Of a stretch of DNA of 64,000 nucleotides, positions 37,101 through 49,100 are shown in pieces. Positions within the stretch are counted from its first letter, which is position 1. Each line of letters begins with the position of its first letter. Below the pieces are notes generated by a model. That model worked only from the letters and a program-made list of their open reading frames with translations. It made no database searches and was not told where the DNA came from. Where the stretch lies: the NCBI GenBank assembly GCA_031841125.1, contig CM063112.1:17076603-17140602 (forward strand), given 5' to 3'. Position numbers and translations under genes: made by a program. The stretch is from Acanthococcus lagerstroemiae (lineage: Eukaryota; Arthropoda; Insecta; Hemiptera; Eriococcidae).

Positions 37101-40100
37101 ATCATTGATTATTAATGTATTTCCTATTCGTTCTAACGCTTCGTGATACATTCGGTACTATCATCTTGTTCTTGTTACGTTTGTTTTTAGTTATATTAGA
37201 TCGTACTCACTCCAAAATTTCTATCAATTCTTAACTTCTCCAATTTTGCAGTATCCAACGAATGTAACAATTGGCAGTGACCCAGGGCAGCGAGTTCAAA
37301 ACCATTTCAAATTAGTGAGTTTTTTTTTACATCAACTACCTACTTAGGACTTCTAAATTCCAAAGCCACAAAATTTTCACGTTGTTTTCTCAGTTTTAGT
37401 GTTCTACAATGACCAAGAACTTCGAGTTACCAGATAAGTCGCCAAGTGTTTATACTCTAGAGCCAGTACCCCCTCACACCAGATTACTCGAAGCACTGGA
37501 ATGCGAAGATTACGAAACATATGAAGAAGAACTACAGGACCAACTGCGAACCAAGAGTGTCAACTTGAACCGCATTTACGATGCTCCAGTTAACAAATCA
37601 CTGCTGGACATCGCATGCAGCTCTCCAGGAATGCATAGGTTTGTTAAACTATTGATTACCAACGGGGCTAACGTCAATTCGGTGAACCCAGTTTACAAAA
37701 CGACTCCGCTGCATCTAGCAGTTGAGAATTCGGACACATACTCTGTGAGTCAACTACTCGACCACATCCTCACAAATGTAAATATCCCCGATTCCAAAGG
37801 GAATACGCCATTACATGTTGCAGCCATTTTGAACAAGTTCCACGTTATCGAGTTATTGTTACAACACCCAACTGTCAAAGTCAATGCGACAAATCTGGAA
37901 GGTCAGACGCCGTTGCACGCGGCGTTGATTCACAATCAAGAAGATAGTGTTTTATGCTTGATTAAGAATTTTGATGTTGATCTCGACGAGATCAGGGATA
38001 ACACTGGTCAAACTTGCCAGGATATAATGCGCAACAAGTTCCCTGATATTGTCTTCCGCGCACACATTGGGGACAGTAAGAGTGGGAGAGCAGAGGACAC
38101 TCATGCAAGCTTACTTTCTCTACTGTCCAGTGGAGATGTAGATACGTTCAGGATGAGAATTAAAGCTGATAAACGCGGCCTTGATAAAGATAATTTAGAA
38201 TCTTTCACGTACTTACAATACGCGTGCGAGCACGGTCTACACAAAGTGGTTAGAACGCTTTTGAATTGCGGCGCAAATCCAAACGGAACATGTTACCACA
38301 ATTCTAAGCCCCCAATTGTGATAGCAATTTATCGTGGACACCTCAACATCGTTCGTACTTTAATGGATCACCCGAATATATCTTACAAAGTTGATGTTGA
38401 AGGAACAGTACTGCATGCTGTATTGAATGGAATAATGAAATATGATGATAATCCGAGCCCCCACCATCTAGAGTGTGTAGAATACCTTCTCGACAAAATT
38501 AATCCGGATAGACTGACTATAAATCAACCGGATGCAATCGGGAACACAGTTCTACATCTTGCAGTCAGACTCAATAGCCCAAGGATCATCAGAATCCTTC
38601 TTGACAAAGGAGCATACATAGGTTTTAAAAATGCACTGGGAGAAATGCCGGTTACAAGAATGAATCCAGAAGTTCTGGAGAGTTATTTAGACAACTGCAT
38701 CAGCACTAACGACTTGAGACATACCAATGATAGATACGAAATAATCTACGACTACAAATTCATAGTTCCAGTCAGTAATGCAGGTGGGACTCCGCGATCT
38801 CCCGGGGAACTATCGAACCGGCATGAAGTCATATTAGAAACTGAGCCACTGGTAGCGATGAGCAAGGTGGCCGAACTACGACCGCTGTTAGAACATCCCG
38901 TTCTGATCAGTTTTTTAAATTTGAAATGGTACACCATAAGGAAACAATTCTGGATAAACGGAATGTTTTACATCATATTCTGGGCGTTACTGATGGCATA
39001 TACCAGTATTGTAATCATGGAACTATGCGGCACAATCAAATCTGATTTCAAACTTGAAGTGCTCGAGAATCTGCTGCGGATTTCCATATTAGTACTCTGC
39101 GGGATACTGTTCCTGCACGACTGTGTCCAGTTCAGTTTCGCGCCGTTAAAATACTTTTCTCGTTATGAAAACTGGATAAAAACTTCAATGATAGGTTTCA
39201 CAATAGCTGTTACTTTCCGTCCCAGGCCTACCATAGACTTTGACAATGGATCAACAACCATTATTCCTCCGACAGCTTCCATTGCAATTTTGCTGGCGTC
39301 AGCAGAACTAATCCTGCTAGTTGGACGACATCCTTGGTTATCAAATCAAATAGAGATGTTTAAGCTGGTTACTTTCAATTTTTTGAAATTTTTTGCATGG
39401 TACTTGATTTTGTTATTGGCATTTGATTTCAGCTTTTTCCTTTTGTTTAAAGATAAAAAACGTTCAAAAGAGCTCGGTTCGGCTGAAAATAGTACGGAAC
39501 TGAACCACCGATATTTTCAGAACATAGGCACGACTATTTTTAAGTCTATCATCATGATGGCTGGGGAATTCGACGTACAAAATATTCCATTCCAAAAGTA
39601 CCCATGGTGTAGCTATGTTTTGTTCACGTTATTTGTGTTTCTCATCACAATCGTGCTGCTTAATCTTCTGAATGGTCTGGCTGTTAGTGATATTCAGAAT
39701 ATTAAAAGCGACGCGAAACTAATAGCCCTTGAAGGTGGAGCTAAACTGATCACTAACATGGAAAAAGTGGCTATTGGTGACCCGTTTCTGTATCTTCGAA
39801 TAATCGATAAATTGACAACTTCCTTGCACTGTGCAGCTGCTGAGAGAAACCAGCAAACAAGATCGAAGTATATAAACATGTTCAATGCCCGTGTGCACTT
39901 ATTCCCGCATTTATTGCCGGACATGAAAGCCCATGTTTCTCCGAATAACGAAAACCGTGTTAATTTTATAGGCACGGAATCATTTGGTAAGCCGGGTACC
40001 TGCACATATTTCCAACAGTGGATGGACTGGTACATTAACCCTGAGGTTATTAAGAGGTCGGAGGTCATTTTGAAGAACAAAACCAAAAAGTCGGATGATA

Positions 40101-43100
40101 AAACGGATAATATCAATATTAGAAAACTGGTGGCGGAATACAAAGCAGAAATATTGAAAGCTGTGGAAGAATCATCTAAACGTACCGAAGAGAGTTTAGC
40201 CCGTCTGGATCACGTCACTAATGAAATGGTTTCCCTAATGAAACGCAAACTGTAAAGTTGAGGCACTGTAATGGGCACCGTCCAAGAGGTGCCTGTAGGG
40301 GCATTTGTCCCAACTGAGATTTTTAACTTTATAACCTTATTTTACCCTTGATGAAATTGTAAGATTAAGCTAGGTACTTTTAACTAGGCATAAAACGAAA
40401 TAACTTTTCAACTTGAACACTTGTAAATCGTTTCTGAAAGAAAATGCTGGTGAGGTCCCTAGATATTGTGATACCTATATATTTTTACCTGTAGTTGAAA
40501 TTCTCTCACATTTTATATGAATTGCATTCTATTTCGATAGAATTATACAATTTTTATTGTTTCATTGCATACCGTTCACCAGTATCAATGTTTAAAACAT
40601 TGTATGATTTAAAAAAATAATAAAAAATAAAAAAAAGTGGAGAACTGTAATGGATTTTAAAGAAAGCAGAGTTTTCAAACATTTGGTATCTGAATATTTG
40701 TTTAATGTAAGTAGCATACCATTAACTGGGATATTATCAGACTCCAGTGGCAATATCGGCCACTCATGATTTATTTACTGAAAACAATACTTGCGTTCCT
40801 TTAACAAAAGTTATGAAAGGCCGATATTACCACCAGTGTCCGTCATTACCTTCATTGATTTTACTGATAACGATACTAGCGCTCCTACAACAAGTCATGA
40901 GTGGCCGATATTATTACCAATGTTCGATATTACCCCAGTTGATGGTACATTGTTTTAAGGAAATGACCTTTTCTTAATAAGTTTTCAAATATTGCCGAAG
41001 CAGTTAAATTCCCTGATGACTTACTAGATTCATGAACAATTTTACATGTAAGATTTAAATGTTGTGCATTTTTCCCCCGCTGAAAACTGATTTGTGTTTA
41101 GAATCATACCTATCTGTGTCGATGGCCTAGCACACACTAGCCTTATACGCGATGTCCATAAATCAAAAGACTTGGGAATTACATAGTTTTTTCAAGTTTT
41201 CACGTACCATTGACTCTTATGGGACATGCGAAATCTAAATGTAATAGGTATATTATATAAAAGAGGAAAAGTGGGTTCTTGTCTGTGCTCATTCTCCAGC
41301 AAAGCTGCCCACTGCCGGTTATTGGCGATTGTGATATCTTATAGGCCTTGACCTCCCGTAGAATATGAGATATATTTCAGAACGAATTATCAATTAATTA
41401 ATTAATTAATTATGGATTTTCAAAAAAATACCGAATGCAACACGTTATCTACAGGAAGAATAAAGTATTAGGTCGAGGTGGGGTACGACCAAACGCGTCA
41501 GTGTTACCACTTGACCCGCTAGAAAAAATAATCTAGAACATTAATTTCTAAAACACGTTGATATAAGTTCTATAGAATGTTTGAAAATGAGTCCAAAATT
41601 TTCAAAAGTAAAAGGGGGCAGGGACGTACCAAAGCGTTTTTCCTGGGGGAGGGTAAAAATCGTGTAAATTCCAACTGACTAAACTCAGAAACCCCATGTA
41701 CCAAAGAAAAAGAAGAAAACCCTTTCAACTTGTTGGATTTTCCCAACTCACCTGACTGAAATGGTAAATTTTCCCAACTGCTGAGTGAAAAATTCCTACA
41801 TGGGAGGGGGGAAGGTAAGTTGCCCCCTACCTCCCTATCGGTACGTCTCTGAAAGAAAGCACTATTTTGTCTTCAAAATTTATCAAATTTCGATAGTATA
41901 ATATATTGGATTGAAAACAAAACGATTTAATCGAAATTTCAAAGTGGAGTACTTCGAGATTTGTAAGTACAAAACTCTGAAGAAATTGGATTAGTTTTGA
42001 CGGGAAGATTATAAATAGAATGTTATCTGGTGTCAATTTTTACTCCTACTTCTGCCCTCCTGCCTATGTATGTAAGTTCCTTTTCTTTTGAAGAAGAATA
42101 CAATTTGAGCGTTTAGGCAGTTCGCAGTTAATATTGAAAAGAAATAATGATTTTAGCCATAATTATTGTGCACCACTGACGAAGTAGAGGGTAGTTTAGC
42201 TAATTATATTTTGAAAACAAAACTGTTGGATTCTTATGTTCTGAATCATAGGCGCTACCACAGTAACGAAGGAGGACTAAATTTTCAAAAACGGCGTAAT
42301 TTTACTTTTCCTCCCCCTCCTGGTTTTAATAGTCCCCTTTTCCCAGCGTTACCAAACTCACAACTTCAGAGTTGCCTGGGATTGTTTAATAAAAATGCCT
42401 AAGATTGCTGGAGACTGTAGGAAATTTCTGGAACACAAGTTCGAGTAAATTATTCATTTTTCAAATCTAGTACTAGAACTAGCACACCAATTAATGACTA
42501 AAAACATTACTTCATTAGGCTTTCTGTAAGCTGTGGTTTTTCGTTTTATCCAAAAACAGACACCAGACTTTCAGTCAACTAATGAATGAAAGAATGATAT
42601 ATAGTTTGTAGGATCGTAGCTCTCAGCACGTAGCAAAATTGTCAACATTCAAACATATGGAATGTAAGAAATAAGTGTAAACAGAATTACAAGATTTAGA
42701 AAACGTCTGAAATTTTATAAAAAATACCTGAATGCCAACTGCCGAGAAACTGCCGGAAAAATCTAGAAAATAATGGAGTGCCGGGAAAATATCGGAAGCA
42801 TCTAGAATTGCCTAAGATCTCATGCAGTTGCGGGAGGGTTGGTAACGCTCCCCCCTTCCCATAAAAGTCTGACATTACTCTGGGTAGTGGATATGTAGGC
42901 CTGTGACTTTTATTATGTGCAATAATCTCGAAACGTAAAAAAACTGATACATTACGAAACCGTCAGCTTGGAGCCCAAGATAATAATGTTCATAATATAC
43001 ATTACCCACGACAGTCACACATACATTTCGAGTAAAGTCTAGGAATGGCTCTGAAAATTCTCCACGCAAAATTGAGTGGACTAATGGGTTTTATAAGTGC

Positions 43101-46100
43101 TTTTCAATCTTGTTCTATCAAATTTAAACTTACATTGAATCCGATTTTGTTGTTCTTCTGATCTTCTATCAAGAGTAAAATTTCAAACTTCAATTACCTT
43201 TAATCTTAATTCTCGATACCGTAGGCATGGCAACAAAAAATTTATTTTACCGAGTGGGGATATCTTGGTTTGTTCAGCTCTCCCTAACCCCACAGTAAAT
43301 TTTTTGTCGGACAGGTATCCTTATCTTGGGAACGGGTAAACTGAAGTCTCTGTACAGCAGCCATCTCCCACCGTTACTACGCCTATGTTCGACACTGAAC
43401 TTTCTAACCTTTTTAGAAAGAAATATTGAAAAACTCACTCCAGGGGCGTCGTAATGAAGATAGTATTTGTATCCGCACCCTCCCTCCTCTTCAAAAAATG
43501 GAAAAACATGAAAAACAGAGTTGATAAAAAGGTGCCTTAAGACATTTCAGAGACAAGATATAGAAGATTTTCGGACATTTACAAGATTTTCCCCTTGTTA
43601 TTTTCATTTTTGAGGAACATGAGAAGTTTTTTCTTGCTTTCTAATTTGAATTTTAAAATTTTGCCACCCCCTTCGCAAAAAAAAAAAACATCCGACGCCA
43701 CTGATAAGGGCTTAATGATACTTACGAATCCTGCCAATCGATATTCGTGATATTTCTTGATTTTTCATTTCTTGTAGACTTTAATAAACCTGAAAAACTG
43801 ACCACCAACCTGACGAAGTGAGGGCTGAGTCATTGATACTTCTTGAAATAGCAATATATTTCTTAAAGTATACTTTTTGGGCAACGATTAGGCTGTGAGA
43901 AGAGGAATGGGTTTCATTCTCCCTCATTCCCCTACTCTTCCTCGTATCTACGAGCCCAAGTCGGTTCACTGAAGAAAAAGTAGATTAAGAGTGCGTATTA
44001 GTGATGCCCAGAAATCGATTATCATTAAAAATCGAGTCTATTTTTTTGCAGAAAAAAAATCGATTATTTTGGTATGTGGCTGTAATGAAAAAATTGAAAT
44101 TATAAAATAAAAGACAAAATAAGTCAACTTATAGGTACTTTACTACTTAAACATGTTCTGAAATAGATGGCGGACTCGAACGATTTTCCGCGAAATATAT
44201 TTTTAGTTCTCACTCAAGTCACCACAGCGCTAGTAGCGCACTGCGCTCTGGTACTTTTAGAGATACTAGACCCATGCCTAGTTTTGTTACTCAAGGTTCA
44301 AGCACTGTCTGAAGACTGTAATTCGGTATTCTCATTCCACACCCCCCCCCCCGGCCACACCAATAATAAAAGAACACTCAAACATGCAATGATAAAAAAA
44401 AATCGATTAAACAATTATTTTGCGGTTTGTGTCAAATCGATTTTTTTAATCGATTTCTTCCAGTGAAAATCGATTAATCGATGCGTATGCATTCTGATAT
44501 AACTCAGAAACTCAGTCATGATTATTGATTGATAGCTACAGTATTTTCATTCAGTGCCAACGACTCAGAAACAGTGGAATTTTTTTTTCAAGCAGATGGT
44601 TAAGGGTGGGGGGGGGGAAGAACTCAACAATTTCAATCCGACTATTCTGTTTTTTTCTTCTCTCTGAGAAATTAATGAAAATTGGAAGAATTTTCTGTTT
44701 ATGACATTTTCAAAGGGCAAGTTACCCCCTAGTATTCTAGGTCCACACTGTATGCTCAGATCGTGATCCAGCAAAAATCGGAGAAGTGAAAACCATTTTT
44801 TTCTTTTTTCCCTTCTGTTCTCGTCTTCTCATTTTAAAAATTTTCACGGGTTAGCATTCTCAAAAAACAAAATCCTGAATGAAGAAACTTTCGTTCATTT
44901 ACTTTCATTTTTTCTTAATAATTTGAAACACCCCCGCGAGATGATAAAACTGAATCTACAGTTGAGTATCCACCCAGGGCCGTAGAGAGAAATCTGAGGC
45001 TCGGGGGACATTTTTTATGGGGCTCAAGGTTTTTGTTCAGTTTTATTTTGCTTTGCTTCATAAAAATTGTCTTCGATTATTTTTATACATTTTTTGCCTT
45101 TTCGGTGGACCCCCTTCCAATACCGGGGCCCGGGGGGAAATCTCCTCCTCCCCCTCTCATCAGGCCTGTATCCACCGTTGAGAATTCCTCAGTCCGAAAG
45201 TGCAAAATTTTGAGAAATACACGTCAAAACAATCCAAGTTTCCATTCGACAAAATTTTCTGTTCTCAGTGAAATGAATTGACTTCGTTAATAGGCGACTG
45301 GATTTACGACCAGTTGGAAATGAAAAATGATGTTTGTCTACGGGCATGATGGACTCGGAGACGGGCGCGGATACACGGGGAGACAGTCGGAGCTATCATC
45401 TCTCACAGAGGGGGAAAATTACTGGTAAAAAGTACACGTAGCAAAATTTTAATCGACAGGTTTGCTAGTCTTTGAGAGTATCAAGGAATCCTATACAAGT
45501 ATGAAAGAATCTCGGAAGTCGTAAACAAGTCTCGAAGAAGTATAAACATAACAAGTCTGAAAAAGATTAAAGAAGTCTTACGGCGTTTTAAAACAGTCAT
45601 GATCAATTCCTTTTGTAGGGTGTGCCAGTTCACTTTTCCTTCTGCTGTATTCCAGAGCGCTTTCGGCTGTTATGCCATCATCAGTGGAGTACCATAAATG
45701 AGACTTGTCTCTTGTGGTCCTAGTCGAGGGAAAAGTGAATTGGCACACCCTACAAAAGGAATATAACCAAGTTCACTCACACTCCAAAATGGACACTAAG
45801 TCATGATCAAGTCTAGAAATGTCCTAGAAACTCAATAGCAAGTTTTAGCAAATCTTAAACAAGTCTTGAACACTTTATGGGTTCTTACAGAGTATTAAAC
45901 ACGTTTGGGAGAGTCTTAATTTCGAGAAGCGTCAGATCTTTTACGAACCTTGAGAAAGTTCAGTCCTGAAAAACCATTAGCAAGCTTTGAAGGATCATAA
46001 AGAACGGTAAGCGAGTTTTGAACTATGCAAGTGAGTCTTGAATAAATTTGGAAAAACCTTAAAGAGTCATAAACAAGTCTGGAAGAACAAAAAAGTTCTT

Positions 46101-49100
46101 ATAAGATTGAAAAGTCTTGGATAGTTTCAAAGATAGTTCCTCTTCCTTCTCAAGGAGAACAATAGGATGTCTTTGTGATAAACGTTCCCAATTCTCCAAA
46201 AAGTCATTCAAAACTTCGAGTTCTTCCCATCTCTTTCCCTCTAGTCCCTGATGCGATACTCAAAATAGTATACACACCAAGAGTCAAAAGTGAGTGTTTA
46301 CAAGTGAGGGAAAGTTAGCGAATGAGCGTATTGGGATTTAAACCTGCACTAGAGTGCGCTGCAAAATTACCTGCGCGGGTGTTAGCAGGTAAAAATGAGT
46401 GAGTGATCATGTGTATTTTCAAATAGAAACACTGCTATCTTCAGGAGGGTAAAACACCGAGTAAAAATTATTCTGCCCGTAGAACTGATTATAATTAAAT
46501 ATTCTGGTGATGATGCAGTTGAATTTAGGACAAATTTTCTTTGAAAGTGAATTTCTAATCGACTTAATGATAGTTGAAGTTTGCTACACGCTTATAGTAA
46601 ATCATACGTGATCACTCACACATATGCAGGGCTGCCAACACTTGAAACTCTAAGTTTAAATCCCAATAGCGAGTGAGCAATTCCCGAGTCATGTAAACTC
46701 ATTTTAATGCAACAATAATTGCAATGATAACGTCGTAATAATAACATCCTCGGCATTAGTCGGCCATTCTCGGCATCCGTTGGCATTCTTGGTATCGCTT
46801 TGTTGTGTCGGTTGGTTAAAGTGCCTGCATGTAAGAACGTGACTCATGTTTTTACATTGAGGCACGTTTACTTTACATCGAGTTATGCTTGTATCTGATT
46901 CATGAATGAAAAGTGCTGCTTTCTACTTGCAAAATACTAAAGTAAACATCATCTTTCTGATCACGTATTATAAAAAAGTAGTTTCCAAGGCCACTGGTGC
47001 GAGGTCTGGGGAGCCACTTTGACATACATACGTACATCGCCATACGCTCCACCAACCATTACTTCCCACCTCTTATCTATTCACTCGATTACCATCATAA
47101 CAGCGTAAAAATGATCCAAATATTCAGGAGACGGGAAGTAAAAATTATCAAATTCTCATGAATTTTGAATTTCCCCCTCAGGATTGCTTCCTGGATCCAT
47201 TAGAGGTTGGAGATCCTTTTAACGGTGGGTTCTCATTTCCCAAATCCAAAAGAAATATGTTTCTGTTTGTCTCGCGCTGTTCCTTCATTTCTGTAGTAAT
47301 TGCATGCTTGCCTCAAGCTTTCTTTCTGGCATAAAATTCTTCACACACCGCCCACGTACAAATTAAAGTCGATTTTGTACACCATTGGGTCACGATATAA
47401 CTCAAACTGGGTAGGTTAAATCAGTTTCAAGTAAGGAATTATACGTAAGTACCTAATAAGCAAGTACAATACTTCGTACCTGGCATCTTAAATGTGAGTT
47501 TGCACTGACTTCCCACTTCAGTAATAGGTACCGCATCACGTTGCCGTTCGATTTTCTCTCGCTGACGGTTGCTGCCCTCGCCGGTAACTTTGACCGTGTA
47601 CGGTGATCCGTCCACATGATGGTCGGCGAACTTCAAGTTCACTATGTAGTATCCGGGTTCTGTAGGTTTGTACGAAATTTTTAGGCTTCCATCTTCGTGA
47701 TCCTTACATTGGATCTCGGCTTTACTGGGACCCTCGATTGACAGCGACAGTCCACCGTAACCTGTAGCCAATGTCAATGTGTCTAAATTAACGATAGCTT
47801 TTTTACATCATATAAGCGAGAGAAGATTAACAAAATCGAAGGGCCTATACTGAAAAACTAAAATGGATAAGGATAAACAATGTCTACCATACAAATTGAA
47901 GAAAATGCACCGGAAAAAGAGACTTTTATAACTATGTTATTCGGTCCCTTTCCCAAGACGTTGCACTTTTACTTTATTGTACTGTAAGGAGCCGACTTTG
48001 AGTGAAGGAAGCACGTAGTGTTTTACGGGTTCTTACTGACCTGCATTTCTAGTATCGACGGTGAAAAAATTGTCGACATGGGTCTTGCCTTCGCGAAGGG
48101 CAGCCCCGGACACTTTGACTTTCTTGGCGTCGCCAACTTCGCGTTCGCCGACCGTGATTTTGAACGGCGAATTTGCTATGTGCTTACCCATACGTTTGAC
48201 CGAGACAACGTGTTCGCCGATTTCACGCGGAGTGAATGAAATGCCTGCCACAAAAACAATACCAGTCTTAGAAGCCAGAAGGTGTGGCACAAGAACATCA
48301 ACAGCGAACCAACCAGGTAAAGTCTGAACGCTACTTAGACCAGAGAAACAACAGACAAACAATAATTCTACACAAACCTAAGTTCCCACTGGGCAACTTC
48401 TTCAAGAAGCAGGGCTCTTCGAGTCCACTGGGAGCTTGAATGGACGCATTCAGCAATCTCGTATCTGCGTCTGTGATCTTCCCGGGGAATGATACCTCGC
48501 TGCAGGAGCCAACCGATATTTGATTGCGTTTTCTTCCCTCGCCTGCGCAGATCCACGTATGCATATATAGCAAACTGTACTCGTGATTTCTAGACAGCCG
48601 AGAGATGAATTACCCCACTTACCGGTGACTTTGGCATTGTAAGGACTGCCTTTGATGTGTTTGTCGCCAAATTTAACCGTGATTTTGTATTCTCCCGGAG
48701 CTGTTGGTAAGTAGGACACGGACACGGTTCCATCTTTGTTATCGTGACAACTAATTTCCGCTTTGCTGGGACCTTCGACGGCCAGAGATAGTCCTCCTGA
48801 AACAGCATGCAATGAAGACGGGAGTGCAAATCTAGGGACACAATGGGACTGTTCGAAGTGTAATACTGACCTGCTCCAGCTCCTTTGGTAGAAATAGTGA
48901 AGTTGGCAGGTTCGCCGCTGACGCCGTGAGTCAAGCCTGAACCGTACGCTGTGACGTAGCCACTGCTGATGGAGTCGACGTGGAATTTGAATGGAGAGCC
49001 TGAAATAGAATAAAAATATGTCAAGATTTATTGAGGCAGTGGAGGTCGGGATGAATTCCATAAATATAATATGCAGTACACGGCAATCATGTTGAAAGAT

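Larger units (their letters stand above)
35520..43440. repeat. Segmental duplication, copy B (carries TRPA gene 2)
   Basis: Homologous to 14200-29965 in direct orientation. It lies wholly inside the filamin intron between exons 34146-34310 and 47480-47761. It lacks the insertions at 15.1-22.35 kb, 22.4-23.6 kb and 28.67 kb and has its own at 36399-36623 and 42345-42849. Confidence 0.85.
45450..46130. repeat. AAGTCTTGA-type degenerate minisatellite
   Basis: Short words such as AACAAGTCTTGA, GAGTCTTAAA and AAGTCTGGAAGA recur at about 12-20 bp. The same texture recurs at 12690-12930, 57480-57590, 58020-58680, 59060-59320, 60040-60510 and (inverted) 61120-61390. Confidence 0.65.
43441..47479. 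other. Filamin intron, right part; repeats only
   Basis: No gene recognised. It holds a CAGGGGCGTCG...CGACGCCACTG MITE-like piece (43442-43703), ATCGATT-rich hAT-like sequence (about 44000-44485), AAGTCTTGA-type minisatellite (45450-46130), a foldback element and an inverted-repeat element at 46319-46678. Confidence 0.6.

Noticed and set aside
24217..40255. TRPA copies as processed retrogenes
   Set aside because: Shared flanks on both sides and a shared upstream splice pair point to DNA duplication; no poly(A) tail or retroposition TSD is seen.
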